DNA from: Pomphorhynchus laevis
Lineage: Eukaryota; Acanthocephala; Palaeacanthocephala; Echinorhynchida; Pomphorhynchidae
Direction: 5' to 3'
DNA: 64,000 nucleotides
NCBI GenBank assembly: GCA_012934845.2
Contig: WNNJ02001985.1
Coordinates: 55,356-119,355 of the forward strand
Of the stretch, positions 43,378 to 54,190 are shown piece after piece (the stretch's first letter is position 1; every line of letters starts with the position of its first letter). A program made the translations under genes and the position numbers. Below the pieces are notes generated by a model, which worked only from the letters and a program-made list of their open reading frames with translations, had not been told where the DNA came from and did not search any database.

Positions 43378-43905
43378 TTTAACGTGGCAAATGCGTGCAA
43401 AATGCACGCTTACATGACCACTAACAAACAAAAAAAGAACATCAAAAGTCACAGATAGTTAGTTAATTGTTGAAACAAAATTGGATTTGGCGTTTGAAGT
43501 ACGGTATAGATGTTGATTGGCGGATATGAATAGGCAGTTGATTCCACAAGAGAGGAGCAGCCACAACGAAGGAGCGGAAGCCAAAAGAGGTAGAGTAGAT
43601 TGGGACATGTAAAAGAAGGGAATTACGGGAACGCAGAGCACAATACACAGTACGATAATTGTCGAGAAAAGGAAGGTTGAGAAATGAAGGGGTATGAGAA
43701 GTTATAACGCGAAAAGCAATGATAAAAAGACGAATTTGAACACGACAATAAATGGTAGGCCAATCAAGAGAAACAAGATAGTGGGATGTATGATCAAAAC
43801 GACGAAGACGGAGGAGAACTCGGACGGCAGCGTTGATGATGCGTTGTAAAGGAATAAGAGTGGATTTAGGTGAGTTGGAAAATAGACTAAGACAGTAATT
43901 GATAA
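43378..43905 (-). pseudogene. L2-like LINE, family A 3' fragment (copy 2)
   Basis: Minus strand. It starts within YCLSLFSNSPKSTLIPLQRI and runs through HTSHYLVSLDWPTIYCRVQI to LLWNQLPIHIRQSTSIP and the stop. It is almost identical to the same part of the copies at 30465 and 47166. The 3' UTR hairpin GCGTGCATTTTGCACGC and an AATAAATTATTGTATTTATTT tail are present. Truncated at the 5' side. Confidence 0.85.
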
Positions 43906-43989
43906 TTAGCATGCTAAATTGGGTTAATCCGATCAATATTAATGTAATCAAATAAAATTCTATCTTGATATTTTAAAACTTCAACTTAA

Positions 43990-44590
43990 TTTCATTATAA
44001 GTATAACTTGTCTCACTTTCTTGGAAGTTCAATTCGACAAATGTCTTTCGATCCATTCGTTCGCGATATAACCCTATCTTGCAATATCCTATTTATCGAC
44101 CTTTGACGTGTCAGAAGCTTACTTGATTTTAACTCTTGTCACTTTCTTAGCTCCAGTATATTGTTTCTTAAGATCAACTATTGCCTCAGTCTTTTTGCTC
44201 TCTCCTCTAAATCTTCACTTATTCTTCTCCAGCGCCTTGTGAATTCCACTGTGTCAACTAGCTAAAAACTGTTGCAGCATTTCTCTTTTTCTTGCCGCTC
44301 TTCTTCTCAGGAATAAACTCCCTTCCGTCATCCGCTTCACCGCCTCCTTGCCATCCTTCAAACACAGTATCCGCTCTTTTTGTTCCTTAATAATTGATTT
44401 CAATTATTCACACTCGTTTAAACTGTCTCACACTATTTCACTCTTCAACATATTAACATTTATCATGCTTTTATTTGATTGTTTTTATTTTTTGTAAAAC
44501 TGTAAATTTGTAATTTAGTGAACTTGTAGGTGGATATATATTCACAATAGCCACTGTAATAAGCCTGTACTATTCAAACTCGTCAGTTCA
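43990..44590 (+). pseudogene. L2/CR1-type LINE 3' remnant, family C copy 2
   Basis: Decayed RT end on the plus strand (SFDPFVRD, then FLKINYCLSLFALSSKSSL, then FRHPLHRLLAIL). The tail AACTTGTAGGTGGATATATA..AATAAGCCTGTACT resembles 17800-17846. It abuts the opposite-strand family A fragment. Confidence 0.6.
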
Positions 44591-44776
44591 TTGGCCTTTC
44601 TGTATTTACTTATAACTTTAAACATAACCCTTAAACTTAATCATATCCCTTAAGCATACATGCTATGAATGAGACCATTTTAAAATCATTCGCGTTATTC
44701 AAGTGATTACTAAAGTGATCACTTGTAAATTTTAAAAATATTTTAATTTGTCCGATGATACATTCGATGCACTCTT
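44591..44776. other. Spacer, no gene seen
   Basis: AT-rich flank of the MITE that follows. Confidence 0.4.
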
Positions 44777-44953
44777 AAATTGTTCTGGGCGTTTACACAT
44801 CGGGAGGAATAAAAAAGAAATTAGTCACCATTTTTTAATTTTTGACATTTAATGTCAAAACATAATACTTGAAAAGAACTATTGCAATAGTCGAAATTTT
44901 GTGAATAATTTCTTTTTTTATTCCTATCGATGTGTAAACGCCCTGAACAATTT
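44777..44953. mobile_element. MITE-like element, 177 bp with terminal inverted repeats of about 48 bp
   Basis: The left arm AAATTGTTCTGGGCGTTTAC and the right arm GTAAACGCCCTGAACAATTT are reverse complements. The match extends inward through ACATCG...AGGAATAAAAAA to about 48 bp, with only a few differences. The central part is non-coding. I could not identify a clear target-site duplication or the parent DNA transposon superfamily. Confidence 0.7.
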
Positions 44954-45214
44954 CAAATTGTATTTAGCTGCTATGATATGAGTATTCTATATAAATTGAA
45001 ACTGAAGCATATCACAAGTCATTTTATTAATTAAACTTTTATGTATAAATGACTTTAGTAATGATTTTTTTAACTGATCGGAGGAGTTTTCATTGTCGGG
45101 TGCCATGTGACCAGGCAGTTGTACGGATACAGCGAAAGAGGCATCAACGTTCAAAGCGCAATAGCCTTCATGTAGGAACGTGGAATGTCATTTTGCTGGT
45201 AGAAAAGAAAACAT
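44954..45214. other. No gene seen
   Basis: Short spacer between the MITE and the family B LINE; nothing recognised. Confidence 0.4.
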
Positions 45215-47165
45215 AGTTAAAAAAGGATTCGTTTTAACGTGGCAAATGCGTACCAGCGCACGCTTACATGACCACAACAAAACAAGACTGTGAATCAGGT
45301 GTCGAGAAGGTGTGAACGGAGGAGGTGTTTGAATGTGATAAAGGAGGGGGCGCGGCGGACGTCGAGAGGGAGTTGATTCCAGGCGAGTGAGACGGCGACG
45401 AGGAAGGATCGGAGACCGTAGTTGTTGGAGTAATTAGGAACGTGGAGTAAGAGGGTATGACAGGAACGAAGCGATAGCGAGGAGGGGCGAATATCGTCTA
45501 AGAAAGGAAGGTTGTTGAACGATGGGGAGCCGACAGCGATGAGACGAAAAGTAATGAGAAGAAGGCGGAGTTTGATGCGGATGTGGATGGTGGGCTAGGA
45601 AAGTTGGGGAAAATATGTGGATGTGTGGTCGAAGCGACGGAGACGAAAGAGCATTTGAACGATGGTGTTGATTGTTCGTTGTAGGGGTAGGATGATGGAT
45701 TTTGGAGAATTGGCGAAAAGGCTAAGGCAGTAATCGATTTTAGGGAAAGGAAGCGATGAAAGAAGAGACATACAAGAACGGAAGTCGATAAGGGGGCGGA
45801 TACGGCGGATGTCACGGAGAATTAAGTTAGATGAGCGGACCTTGTCACGGACGAAGGGTTTAAGGGAAAGGTGATCATCGAAATGGAAGCCTAAGAAAGT
45901 GAGATTGTGGACTATGGGGATGATCGATGAGGCAAAATATACAGTGGGAGGAGATATGTTTGGTTTACGGGGGAGGATCCACATTATTTTGGACTTTTCG
46001 GGGTTTAGAACGAGATTGAGATTGGAGAGACGTTTGTAGATAGAAAAAAGATATTTGAAGTCAGAAATTACGATATCGTGTATGCGATGGGCGGGTGCAT
46101 GAGCATAGATTAGAATGTCATCAGCGTATTGCATGACGTTAAAGGAGTAAGATTTGATAAACGGAGAGAGATCGCCAAGCAGAAGAGAGAAAAGCAGGGG
46201 ACCTAGGACTGAACCTTGTGGGACCCCGCAAAAATAGGGATGGGAGGGGAGGATGATGAATTAGAACAGACGCGAAAGGAACGGTCGGATAGATATGAGG
46301 CAAACCATGCTACGGAGGAGGAAGAAAAGCCGTAATCATAACGAAGGCGAGAAAGGAGGACGGAGTGGTCGACAATGTCGAATGCGGAGGAGAGGTCGAG
46401 GGAGATGAGAACACTATATAGAGCCTTGTCTCGAGAAATGAGTAAGTCGTTGTAAACTTTCATGCAAGCGATTTTTGTGAGGTGATTAGAGTGGAAGACG
46501 GATTGGAAAGGAGGGTACAGATTAGATGAAGAGAGATAAACGTTGATCTGTATTAATATGAGGCGTTCTAAGAGCTTAGAAAGAGTAGGGAGTAGTGAAA
46601 TGGGGCGATAGCTAGAATGAAGGGAGGGGTCGAGCGATCGTTTCTTAAGGAGGGGACGAACGATTGCGGATTTCCAGTGTGAAGGAAGATACGACTGCGG
46701 ATGGACGAGTTAAACAAGGTTGTGAGAAACGGGGATATCGATGAGCATATGGATTTTAATATGTGAGTAGGCAGGGGATCCGTAGGTGAGGTTTTGTTGG
46801 GCAAGGACATTAGGACAGATGATACTTCGGCAAGTGTGACAGGGAGAAAATGAAAGGTTTCCGGAAGGATGAGGCTAGGCGGGGCAGAGTGGGATAGGAT
46901 GGAGACCGGGTGTGAGAGCAACGTGGATACTTTAGTCTAGAGAAATGACGCATATTTATGGGCATTGATGTTGCACGGCGAAGAGGAACGAGCAAGAATT
47001 GAGTTAATAGTATGCCAGAGAGTCTTATAGTTGAATAAATTTATGATTTTATGCTGCCAGAAGGAGTTGCATTTGGTACGTAGTAGGTTGAGATGAGACT
47101 GGCGAAGAGCAAGATCGGTATCACGGAAAGACATAGTGATCGACCGGAAATCACTTCTGAGAGAT
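45215..47165 (-). pseudogene. L2-like LINE, family B copy 2, 3' part (reverse transcriptase)
   Basis: Minus strand, continuing the 5' part at 51801-52868 across a 4.6-kb insertion. It reads SFRDTDLALRQSHLNLLRTK and NSILARSSSPCNINAHKYAS, then VSSVLMSLPNKTSPTDPLPT, ALYSVLISLDLSSAFDIVDH, MQYADDILIYAHAPAHRIHD and NPEKSKIMWILPRKPNI. Frame breaks lie near 45600, 46200 and 46560. The 3' end carries AAGCGTGCGCTGGTACGC and TTTGCCACG, the family B version of the 3' hairpin. Confidence 0.8.
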
Positions 47166-47267
47166 CGGTGATAAATAATAATAATAATAATACAATAATT
47201 TATTTAACGTGGCAAATGCGTGCAAAATGCACGCTTACATGACCACTAACAAACAAAAAAAAGATCA

Positions 47268-50191
47268 TCAAAGGTCACAGGTAATTAGTTTATTGTTGAA
47301 AAAGAATTGGATTTGGCGTTTGAAGTACGGCATAGATGTTGATTGGCGGATATGAATAGGCAGTTGATTCCACAAGAGAGGAGCAGCCACAACGAAGGAG
47401 CGGAAGCCAAAAGAGGTAGAGTAGATTGGGACATGTAAAAGAAGGGAATTACGGGAACGCAGAGCACAATACACAGTACGAGAATTGTCGAGAAAAGGAA
47501 GGTTGAGAAATGAAAGGGTATGAGAAGTTATAAGGCGAAAAGCAATGATAAGAAGACGAATTTGAACACGACAATAAATGGTAGGCCAATCAAGAGAAAC
47601 AAGATAGTGGGATGTATGATCAAAACGACGAAGACGGAGGAGAACTAGGACGGCAGCGTTGATGATGCGTTGTAAAGGAAGAAGAGTGGATTTAGGTGAG
47701 TTGGAAAATAGACTAAGACAGTAATCAAGTCTTGAGAAAAGAAGAGAAGATATGAGAGTCATGCAAGAAGGGAAATCGATCAATCTACGAACTTGACGGA
47801 GATTGCGGAGTATCAAGGTAGATGAGCGTACTTTATCACTAACGAAAGGTTTAAGTGAAAGTCGGTTGTCGAAATGAAAGCCTAGGAAAACGAGATTATC
47901 AACGATAGGAAGAATTGTAGAATTTAGTGATACGAAAGGAGGTTCTACGATGAAGCTTCGAGGTAGGATCCACATAATTTTAGATTTGTCAGGATTCAGA
48001 GAAAGGCGAAGGGAAGAAAGATGATTGGAAATTGAGACAAGACAGCTGGAAACAGAAACACTAAGATCGTGAATACGATAAACAGGTGCATGAGCATAGA
48101 TGAGAATGTCATCAGCATATTGCATAACATGGAAGTTAAATTTATGAGAAATCGAAGACAAGTCACCGAGAAGAAGAGAGAAAAGCATAGGGCCTAATAC
48201 GGAGCCTTGTGGAACACCGGTCGGGATGGATGAAGGATGGGAGAGAGAAGAGTTAGAATAGACGCGAAATGTACGGTTTGATAGATATGAAGAAAACCAT
48301 GATACAGTGGGTAAAGAGAAGCCATAATCATGACGAAGGCGATGGAGAAGAATCGAGTGATCGACGATGTCAAAAGCAGACGATAGATCAAGAGAAACTA
48401 TGACACTACATAATTTATGATCGCGCGAGATGAGTAAGTCATTATAAACTTTAAGACAGGCAATTTCAGTAGAGTGATTAGAGCGAAAAGCGGCTTGGAA
48501 GGGAGGAAACAAGTTAGAGGAAAAGAGATATGTATTAACTTGCTTGAGAACGAGACGCTCAAGGAGTTTAGAGAGGGTTGGGAGAAGTGAGATTGGACGG
48601 TACGAAGATGGTAGTGAGGAGTCGAGAGATTGCTTTTTGATGAGAGGACGAACAGTGGCACATTTCCAGACGGAAGGAAATGTACGGCTACGGAGTGACG
48701 AGTTGAACAATGTGGTTAGGAAGGGTGAGATAGAGGAGCAGATATTTTTAAGCAAGTGAGTGGGAATTGGGTCAGAAGGAGAGGTTTTATTAGGTAATGA
48801 CAGCAGAACCGAAGAAACTTCATCAGACGAAACGGGAAGAAGGTGGAATAGTTCTGGGAGAAAAGTATTTAAAGAGAAGAGTGGGTACAAGGGGGCTATG
48901 GGTAGTAGGGAAAGTAAATTAGATAGCTTAGTTTGTAGATAAGAAGAAAATTCATCAGGATTTATATTACAAGAAGTAGATGATCGTGAAAGAATTGAGT
49001 TTAAGATTTTCCAATGAGATTTAGAGTTGGAAGATGACTCGAGTTGATTTCACCAAAAGAGAGTACGTTTAGTACGTATAAGAATGAGATATGAACGGCG
49101 TTGAGAAAAGTAGGAATCACGAAGATTTGGAGGGAGTGAGTTGGGAGAACGTTTAAGAAAGCGTTTATACATACGAAAAGAGTGACGGAGTCGACGCTTA
49201 GAAAGACTACATTCAGAATCGAACCAGGGAGCATGGCGCAAGCGCTGGGAACGTCGAAGTCGACTAGGCAGAAGGTTATTGAGGATCGACGTAAGTTCAG
49301 AATCAAACAGAATGCAGAGATCATCAGGAGAGAGATAGTTAAGAGGAATTGAAAAGAGTGAAGAATTGAGTAAGGCTGTGCAGGAAATAGGGAAATCGAG
49401 AAGCTTCCAGGGTCGACTTTGTGTAGATAATGGTAAAGGCGGAGAATGAGGATGTGGACGAGTAAGAGTAAGGATGACAAGGAAATAATCGGACAAACCA
49501 GGATCAGTAATTGACAAGGAGGTATGGTCATTGAAGCAATTAGGAACAGCAATGATGTCGAGAGCACCGCCGAGAATATGAGTTGGGCTTGTTGAAAGTA
49601 ATTTATAGTTAAAATCAGAAAAAAAAGATTAGTTAAAGTGATAGAGTCAGAGTCAGACGGGCGATCAAGACGAATGTTAAAGTCACCGAGAACAAAAGAA
49701 GGAGTATAAGACAATGAACAGTGAGACATTAGATCTGCAAGGTCGTTAAAGAAAATACATGAGAGGGCAACTGAACCTGGACGGTATACAATCACAAGTT
49801 CCAGAGGGAAAGGAGTTGATAATCTGCATATGAGTAATTCGAACGAGGTGTAACGGATGTTAACGTTAATTTTACGTAAAGACATTGGGTGACGAGCAAT
49901 GGCAACTATACCGCCATGGTTAAAAGCAGTAGATGTATGAGAGGCAATTGGACGAGCTGATTCAACTAAAGAACAACCAGAGCGACATAGACGACGAATA
50001 GCAAGATCGTCGGAGTCACAATGTTAGGATTCGGTAATGCAGAGAATATCGATAGATAATTGATCGAAGATATCAAGGAGCATATCAGCTTTATGAAGAA
50101 TGGAGCGAGTGTTGAATAGACTAAGACGAAAAGTATGCTTAGGAGCGAGATCGACTAGCGAAGAAGACAAGGGGGAGAGATGGAACGCCAT
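47268..50191 (-). pseudogene. L2-like LINE family A ORF2 (endonuclease and reverse transcriptase), three breaks
   Basis: The start ATG is at 50191 (MAFHLSPLSSSL), matched by MALHLPYVSSSL in family B. EN motifs are FNTRSILHKADMLLDIFD, LCITES, FNHGGIVAIARH, VIVYRPGS, FVLGDFNIRLDRPS and SITDPGLSDYFLV. RT motifs are NKTSPSDPIPTHLLKNI, SSYRPISLLPTLSKLLERLV, AAFRSNHSTEIACLK, SLDLSSAFDIVDH, TGVPQGSVLGPMLFSLLL and MQYADDILIYAHAP. Breaks are TAA at codon 56 (about 50024), a one-base shift in the A8 run near 49620, and TGA near 49047 where copy 1 reads CGA. The RT half from 49046 to 47268 is fully open. Confidence 0.85.
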
Positions 50192-51531
50192 CGAATTTTT
50201 GGCCTTGTGTGTACAACGTGAAAATTTCCATTGATTTGACGTATAGATAAGGACGACTCGCCGTTTGTTTCACGTCGATGTTTCTCAATGCGAGCTAAAT
50301 TGAGCTGGGCAATATCAGAAGGGGAGCGGTCAGGAAAGATACGACAAGTAGACGAAGTGGTAAGAAGTTTAAAACGTTGGGAAAATACCAAGGATGCATG
50401 TGAACTATGTCGGAAAACGATTTTTAGGAGTGGAGGACTGAGATGATTGGATTTAGTGGATTTGTTTAAACGAATCAAAGATACAGGAGCGATATTATTG
50501 AAGAGGGATGGATTATTATCAGGAAGAATGGTTGCTAGGATAGACCTGAAAGCAGATACATCATCGACGCGACATTGAGGAGAAGCAGATTCGGAAACCT
50601 TTAAATTAGATATGATAATGCATCGATCGCGCGAAGGAAAACGATTACGTAGTGGTGGACGGACAGACCTGGTAGCAGTAGAGGCAAAAGAGCAGATAAA
50701 TGTGGGAATGACAGGGGTGCTAAGTGAAGATTTAAGATAGTTTGGAGCATGTGTGACAGGAGTGGAGTGTTGAATCGGTTGATCGGAAATGTTACTGGAG
50801 ATGATTTTGACGGAAGGATGTAAATTATTGATAGGTGATACGGTTGGAGCATGTGTGACAGAAGTGGATTGTTGAATAGGTTGAACGGAGATGTTACTGG
50901 AGATAATTTTGACAGAAGGATGTAAATTATTGAGAAGTGATACGGTAGAGGTAGAGTAAGGAGTACGTGAAGAGAAGAAAGAAGTATGAGATGTATTTAG
51001 ATGTGGGAATGAATAGGAAAAATGAGGTACGAGATTAAGGCCTTTACTGTTTGCATTGTTAGTAAGATGAAGATTAAGGGAAGTTTTATCCGTAGTTAAA
51101 GGAGGAGTGTGTGCGAGAGAAGTTTCAAGAATGGATTTTATAGATGACGAAGGAGTTAGTAAGCAAACAGATGACGACGATAGATTGGAAGATATGCTGT
51201 CGTTTGTTGATGTTCCATGTATAACAGCGGTCTGAGTCGACTGAGAGATATCATCAAGTTTATTTATTGAGCACAAATCTGTTTTGTTAGCGTTCAGAAC
51301 GTCTCCACCGTTTGAGTGGTCATTCTTCATTAGCTTACCTACGAGGGCAGCACAACAGAAGCCGCAGAGGAAATTCCGATTTAAAACGTTGTCCTCGTCA
51401 GTGAAAGGAATGGCAACGTGAGTCCAAACATTGCAGTTCTTGTTGTCGCATCCAATTTGCTTTTCGATGTAAGCTTCCTTGACGGACTTGAGTTGATGGC
51501 CGACATTTTTAGTTAGCTTTATTTTTGCCAT
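50155..51531 (-). CDS. L2-like LINE family A ORF1 protein, intact (458 aa)
   Basis: Starts at ATG 51531 and ends at TAG 50155. The N-terminal finger is KQIGCDNKNCNVW...FLCGFCCAAL (C-x4-C, C-x2-C), the same layout as CR1 ORF1. A long Ser/Thr/Asn-rich middle contains a 34-residue tandem repeat (50742-50945, NNLHPSVKIISSNIS units). The C-terminal domain has RCIIISNLKVSESASPQCRV, VSLIRLNKSTKSNHLSPPLL and CRIFPDRSPSDIAQLNLARI. The likely role is binding element RNA. ORF2 begins within its last codons, overlapping by about 37 nt in another frame. Confidence 0.85.
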   Translation of the reverse strand: MAKIKLTKNVGHQLKSVKEAYIEKQIGCDNKNCNVWTHVAIPFTDEDNVLNRNFLCGFCCAALVGKLMKNDHSNGGDVLNANKTDLCSINKLDDISQSTQTAVIHGTSTNDSISSNLSSSSVCLLTPSSSIKSILETSLAHTPPLTTDKTSLNLHLTNNANSKGLNLVPHFSYSFPHLNTSHTSFFSSRTPYSTSTVSLLNNLHPSVKIISSNISVQPIQQSTSVTHAPTVSPINNLHPSVKIISSNISDQPIQHSTPVTHAPNYLKSSLSTPVIPTFICSFASTATRSVRPPLRNRFPSRDRCIIISNLKVSESASPQCRVDDVSAFRSILATILPDNNPSLFNNIAPVSLIRLNKSTKSNHLSPPLLKIVFRHSSHASLVFSQRFKLLTTSSTCRIFPDRSPSDIAQLNLARIEKHRRETNGESSLSIRQINGNFHVVHTRPKIRWRSISPPCLLR

Positions 51532-51800
51532 AATAAAATGTTAATTAGTTAGTTATAATCAAGAATGTTTAAACTCCGTTAGTCTGCAAGTCGTTAGTTG
51601 TAAGTAGCGAGCGGATGTCGTCGATGGTTGTCGATGGTTGTCGATAATTGTCAAGCGGATGGTTGTCGATGGTTGTCGTTAGTTGTCGTCGAAGGTTGTC
51701 GTTGGTTGTCGTCGAAGATTGTAGTTTGATTGTTTTACAATCTTGTCTGGAACTGAAATCTGGAACTGAAATCTGGAACTGAAATCTGGAATGTATGTTA

Positions 51801-52868
51801 TTTTATCGCAAACTTTTTTTAAGCTAAAAAAGTTTATCACCCTTTTCGAGGTGATAGGCTCGAAAAGCATGGCGGAGTCGACGCTTTGAGTGTAGGCATA
51901 TATATCAAACCATGGGTCACGGTGCAAGCGACGGTGAAGGAGAGGCTTGAAGGGCATGATAAGATTGAGAGTGGATTTGTGCTCAGTGTCGAAAAAAAAG
52001 GCGAGATCGTGAGGAGAGGATGATGTTATTGTGGGAAAGGGTATATACGATTTAAATAAGGCGAAGCGGAGAAGGGAGAGGTCAAGATTTCTCCGAGGGC
52101 GACGTAGGATTGTAGGTGTGTGAGGAGAGGTGTGGTTGTGAGTGAGATCAAGGGTGACGAGAAAGTGATCGGATAGACCAGGATCAGATATGGACAGTGA
52201 GGTGTATGCAGCAAAATGATCAGGGACAGCGATGATGTCGAGTGCCTCACCAAGGATATGTGTGGGGGCAGTAGAGATTAGTTTCTAATTGTAGTTGGAT
52301 AAAATGTTGATAAACCGGATGGAATCCGTAAAAGAGGGGCGGTCTAGGCGGATGTAGAAGTCGCCTAGAAAGAAAGAAGGGATTGAGGACAAAGAACAAT
52401 GAGAAAGTTGGTCAGCGAGTTCGGTAAAAAATAAGGATGTAGGAGCTGATGAACCAGGACGGTATACAATGGCGAGATCTAGAGTGATCGGGTTAGAAGA
52501 ACGACAAGTGAGCAATTTAAAGGAGCAAGGTCTGAAAGGGGGATTGATTTTACGAAGAGACGCGGGGTGACGCGCGAATGCGACGATGATGCAATGATTA
52601 GAGAATTTAGAAGGGTATTAGCTGAAGGGGCAGGCGGATTCGACTAGGGAGCAACCGGCAGAGAGCAGACAGCGAATGGAAAGGTCGTCGGAATCTGAGT
52701 GTCAGGATTCGGTGAGGCAGAAGAGATCGATGGATTGCTTGTTAAATAGGTTGAGGATAAGATCAGATTTATTGAAAATAGCCCTAGTGTTGAGGAGGCC
52801 GAAGCGGAAACTGTGTGTGGTGTCGAAAGAGTCTAGTGAAGAAGACACATAGGGGAGATGAAGCGCCA
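51801..52868 (-). pseudogene. L2-like LINE, family B copy 2, 5' part (ORF2 start and endonuclease)
   Basis: ORF2 starts at ATG 52868 with MALHLPYVSSSLDSFDTTHS, then GLLNTRAIFNKSDLILNLF and SIDLFCLTES, followed by TGA at codon 56. Next come SLRKINPPFRPC, LTCRSSNPITLDLAIVYRPG, FFLGDFYIRLDRPS and ISDPGLSDHFLVTL, then RRLHRDPWFDI in the EN-RT linker. The sequence breaks off at about 51801, where family A is inserted, and resumes at 47165 downward. The element's own 5' UTR and ORF1 are missing beyond 52868. Confidence 0.8.
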
Positions 52869-53445
52869 TCGATGTATGTCTCTACTTTCATCGCTCATTT
52901 TTCTAAAATCGATTACTGCCTCAGCATTTTCGCCATTCTCCAAAATCCATCATCCTACCCCTACAAAGCATCATCAGCTCCGCTGTTCGAGTATTCCCGT
53001 CTTCGTCGCTTCGACCACACATGCACATATCTTGATCAACTCTCCTGGCCTACCATCCACATCCGCATACAACTTCGCATTCTTATCGTAACTTTTCGTC
53101 TCATCGCTGTCGGCTCCCCATCGTTCATCAACCTCCCTTTCTTAGACGGCACTCGTCCCACCTCTATATCGCTGCGTTCCCGTCAATCCCTCTTACTCTA
53201 TGTTCCCAGTTACTCTAACAACTACGATATCCGATCCTTCCTCGTCGCCGCTCCCCTCGCCTGGAATCAGCTCCCTATTAACGTCCGCCGGGCTCCCTCC
53301 TTTATCATATTCAAATACCTCTTCCGTTCGCACCTTCTCGACACATGATTTAGACTTTTGCTTGTTTTATTTGCTGGTCATGTAAGCGTGCGCCAGTACG
53401 CATTTGCCACCTAAAAATAAGCATGTTTTAAATAAATTCTTTTTG
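52869..53445 (+). pseudogene. L2-like LINE, family B 3' fragment (copy 3)
   Basis: Plus strand. It starts at CMSLLSSLIFLKS-like sequence and reads FDHTCTYLDQLSWPTIHIRI, RLIAVGSPSFINLPFLDGTR and LAWNQLPINVRRAP to TGA at about 53346. The 3' end holds AAGCGTGCGCCAGTACGC and TTTGCCACC. It joins head-on, base to base, the minus-strand ORF2 start of copy 2 at 52868. Confidence 0.8.
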
Positions 53446-53509
53446 ATAGTAGAAGCTCAGGGCAAACGGATCCCGATGATTTAAGTCGATTGAGCTCTTT
53501 AATCACATC
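53446..53509. other. Spacer
   Basis: Short tail of the family B fragment; nothing recognised. Confidence 0.3.
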
Positions 53510-54190
53510 GTAAATATAGAGCATATGAAACACCTAATAAATTAATGGGCAGTGTGAAATTTTCATTTGAGAATATTTACCAGAGACTGTTGTCAAAAAT
53601 GTTCGACCAAAAGCGGTAGCTACATCAATATCGTTAAATAAATTACAGCCATCAGTATCAATTATGCCATTTACATACTCAACGTGAAGCTTACAATTCG
53701 CATACTTAATTATAGAAATATTGCGTACAGGTTGTTCTGCTAGCTTTGCTTCAAATTTTAATTTTTTTCAAACGATTGAGATTCGTAAGCTGATTCCTAA
53801 CATTTTTAAAAGTAGAAAACTTAATTAGTTCTTGCATTAACCTAGAAAAAGTATTCTTATTTAATTTCAAAATTGCTCTTAGTTCATATATGAATCAAGG
53901 GTTCCGATATGTTCGGGCCCTGGCGCCCCTCCTAGGTGAAAAGCATAACAAAAGCTGCCTTAGAACTGATTCAAATTGCTGCCATGTTTCTTCAACTTCC
54001 GTTGTTAATGGGTCAAGCCAATTTGCACCACTTATATAATATCTAACCAATTAAATATTCGTCTTAAAACATTGCACTAAGTTAGTGGGATTAGACAATA
54101 CATTGATGTTGTTGGAGCCGGAAGTCATTACACAGTGATCCGAGTTGCTGAGAGGATCAGAATATGTGACCTTATTTATCATCATATCTC
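53510..54190 (-). pseudogene. CR1-type LINE fragment (copy 4), endonuclease end and linker
   Basis: The minus strand reads DPLSNSDHCVMTSGSNN, the SDH motif near the end of APE endonucleases. It continues with GANWLDPLTTEVEETWQQFE, FIYELRAILKLNKNTFSRLM, and finally CKLHVEYVNGIIDTDG with ATAFGRTFLTTVSG. The last part corresponds to NKVVVNDYMVANTFAETFF in copy 1. Several stops and frame changes. The RT itself is missing. Confidence 0.6.

Larger units (their letters stand above)
47166..51800 (-). mobile_element. L2-like LINE, family A copy 3, near-complete, inserted into family B copy 2
   Basis: Contains a 5' UTR with simple repeats (GGTTGTCGATGG-type at 51600-51725; CTGGAACTGAAAT three times near 51745-51790), intact ORF1, ORF2 with three breaks, a 3' hairpin and an (ATT)n tail ending at about 47165. 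Family B sequence lies on both sides in the same orientation and protein order, which shows the nesting. No target-site duplication was found. Confidence 0.85.

Noticed and set aside
47150-51850. GGTGATAAA / TTTATCACC at the two ends of the family A insertion as a target-site duplication
   Set aside because: The two words are in opposite orientation, so they are not a duplication of one target.
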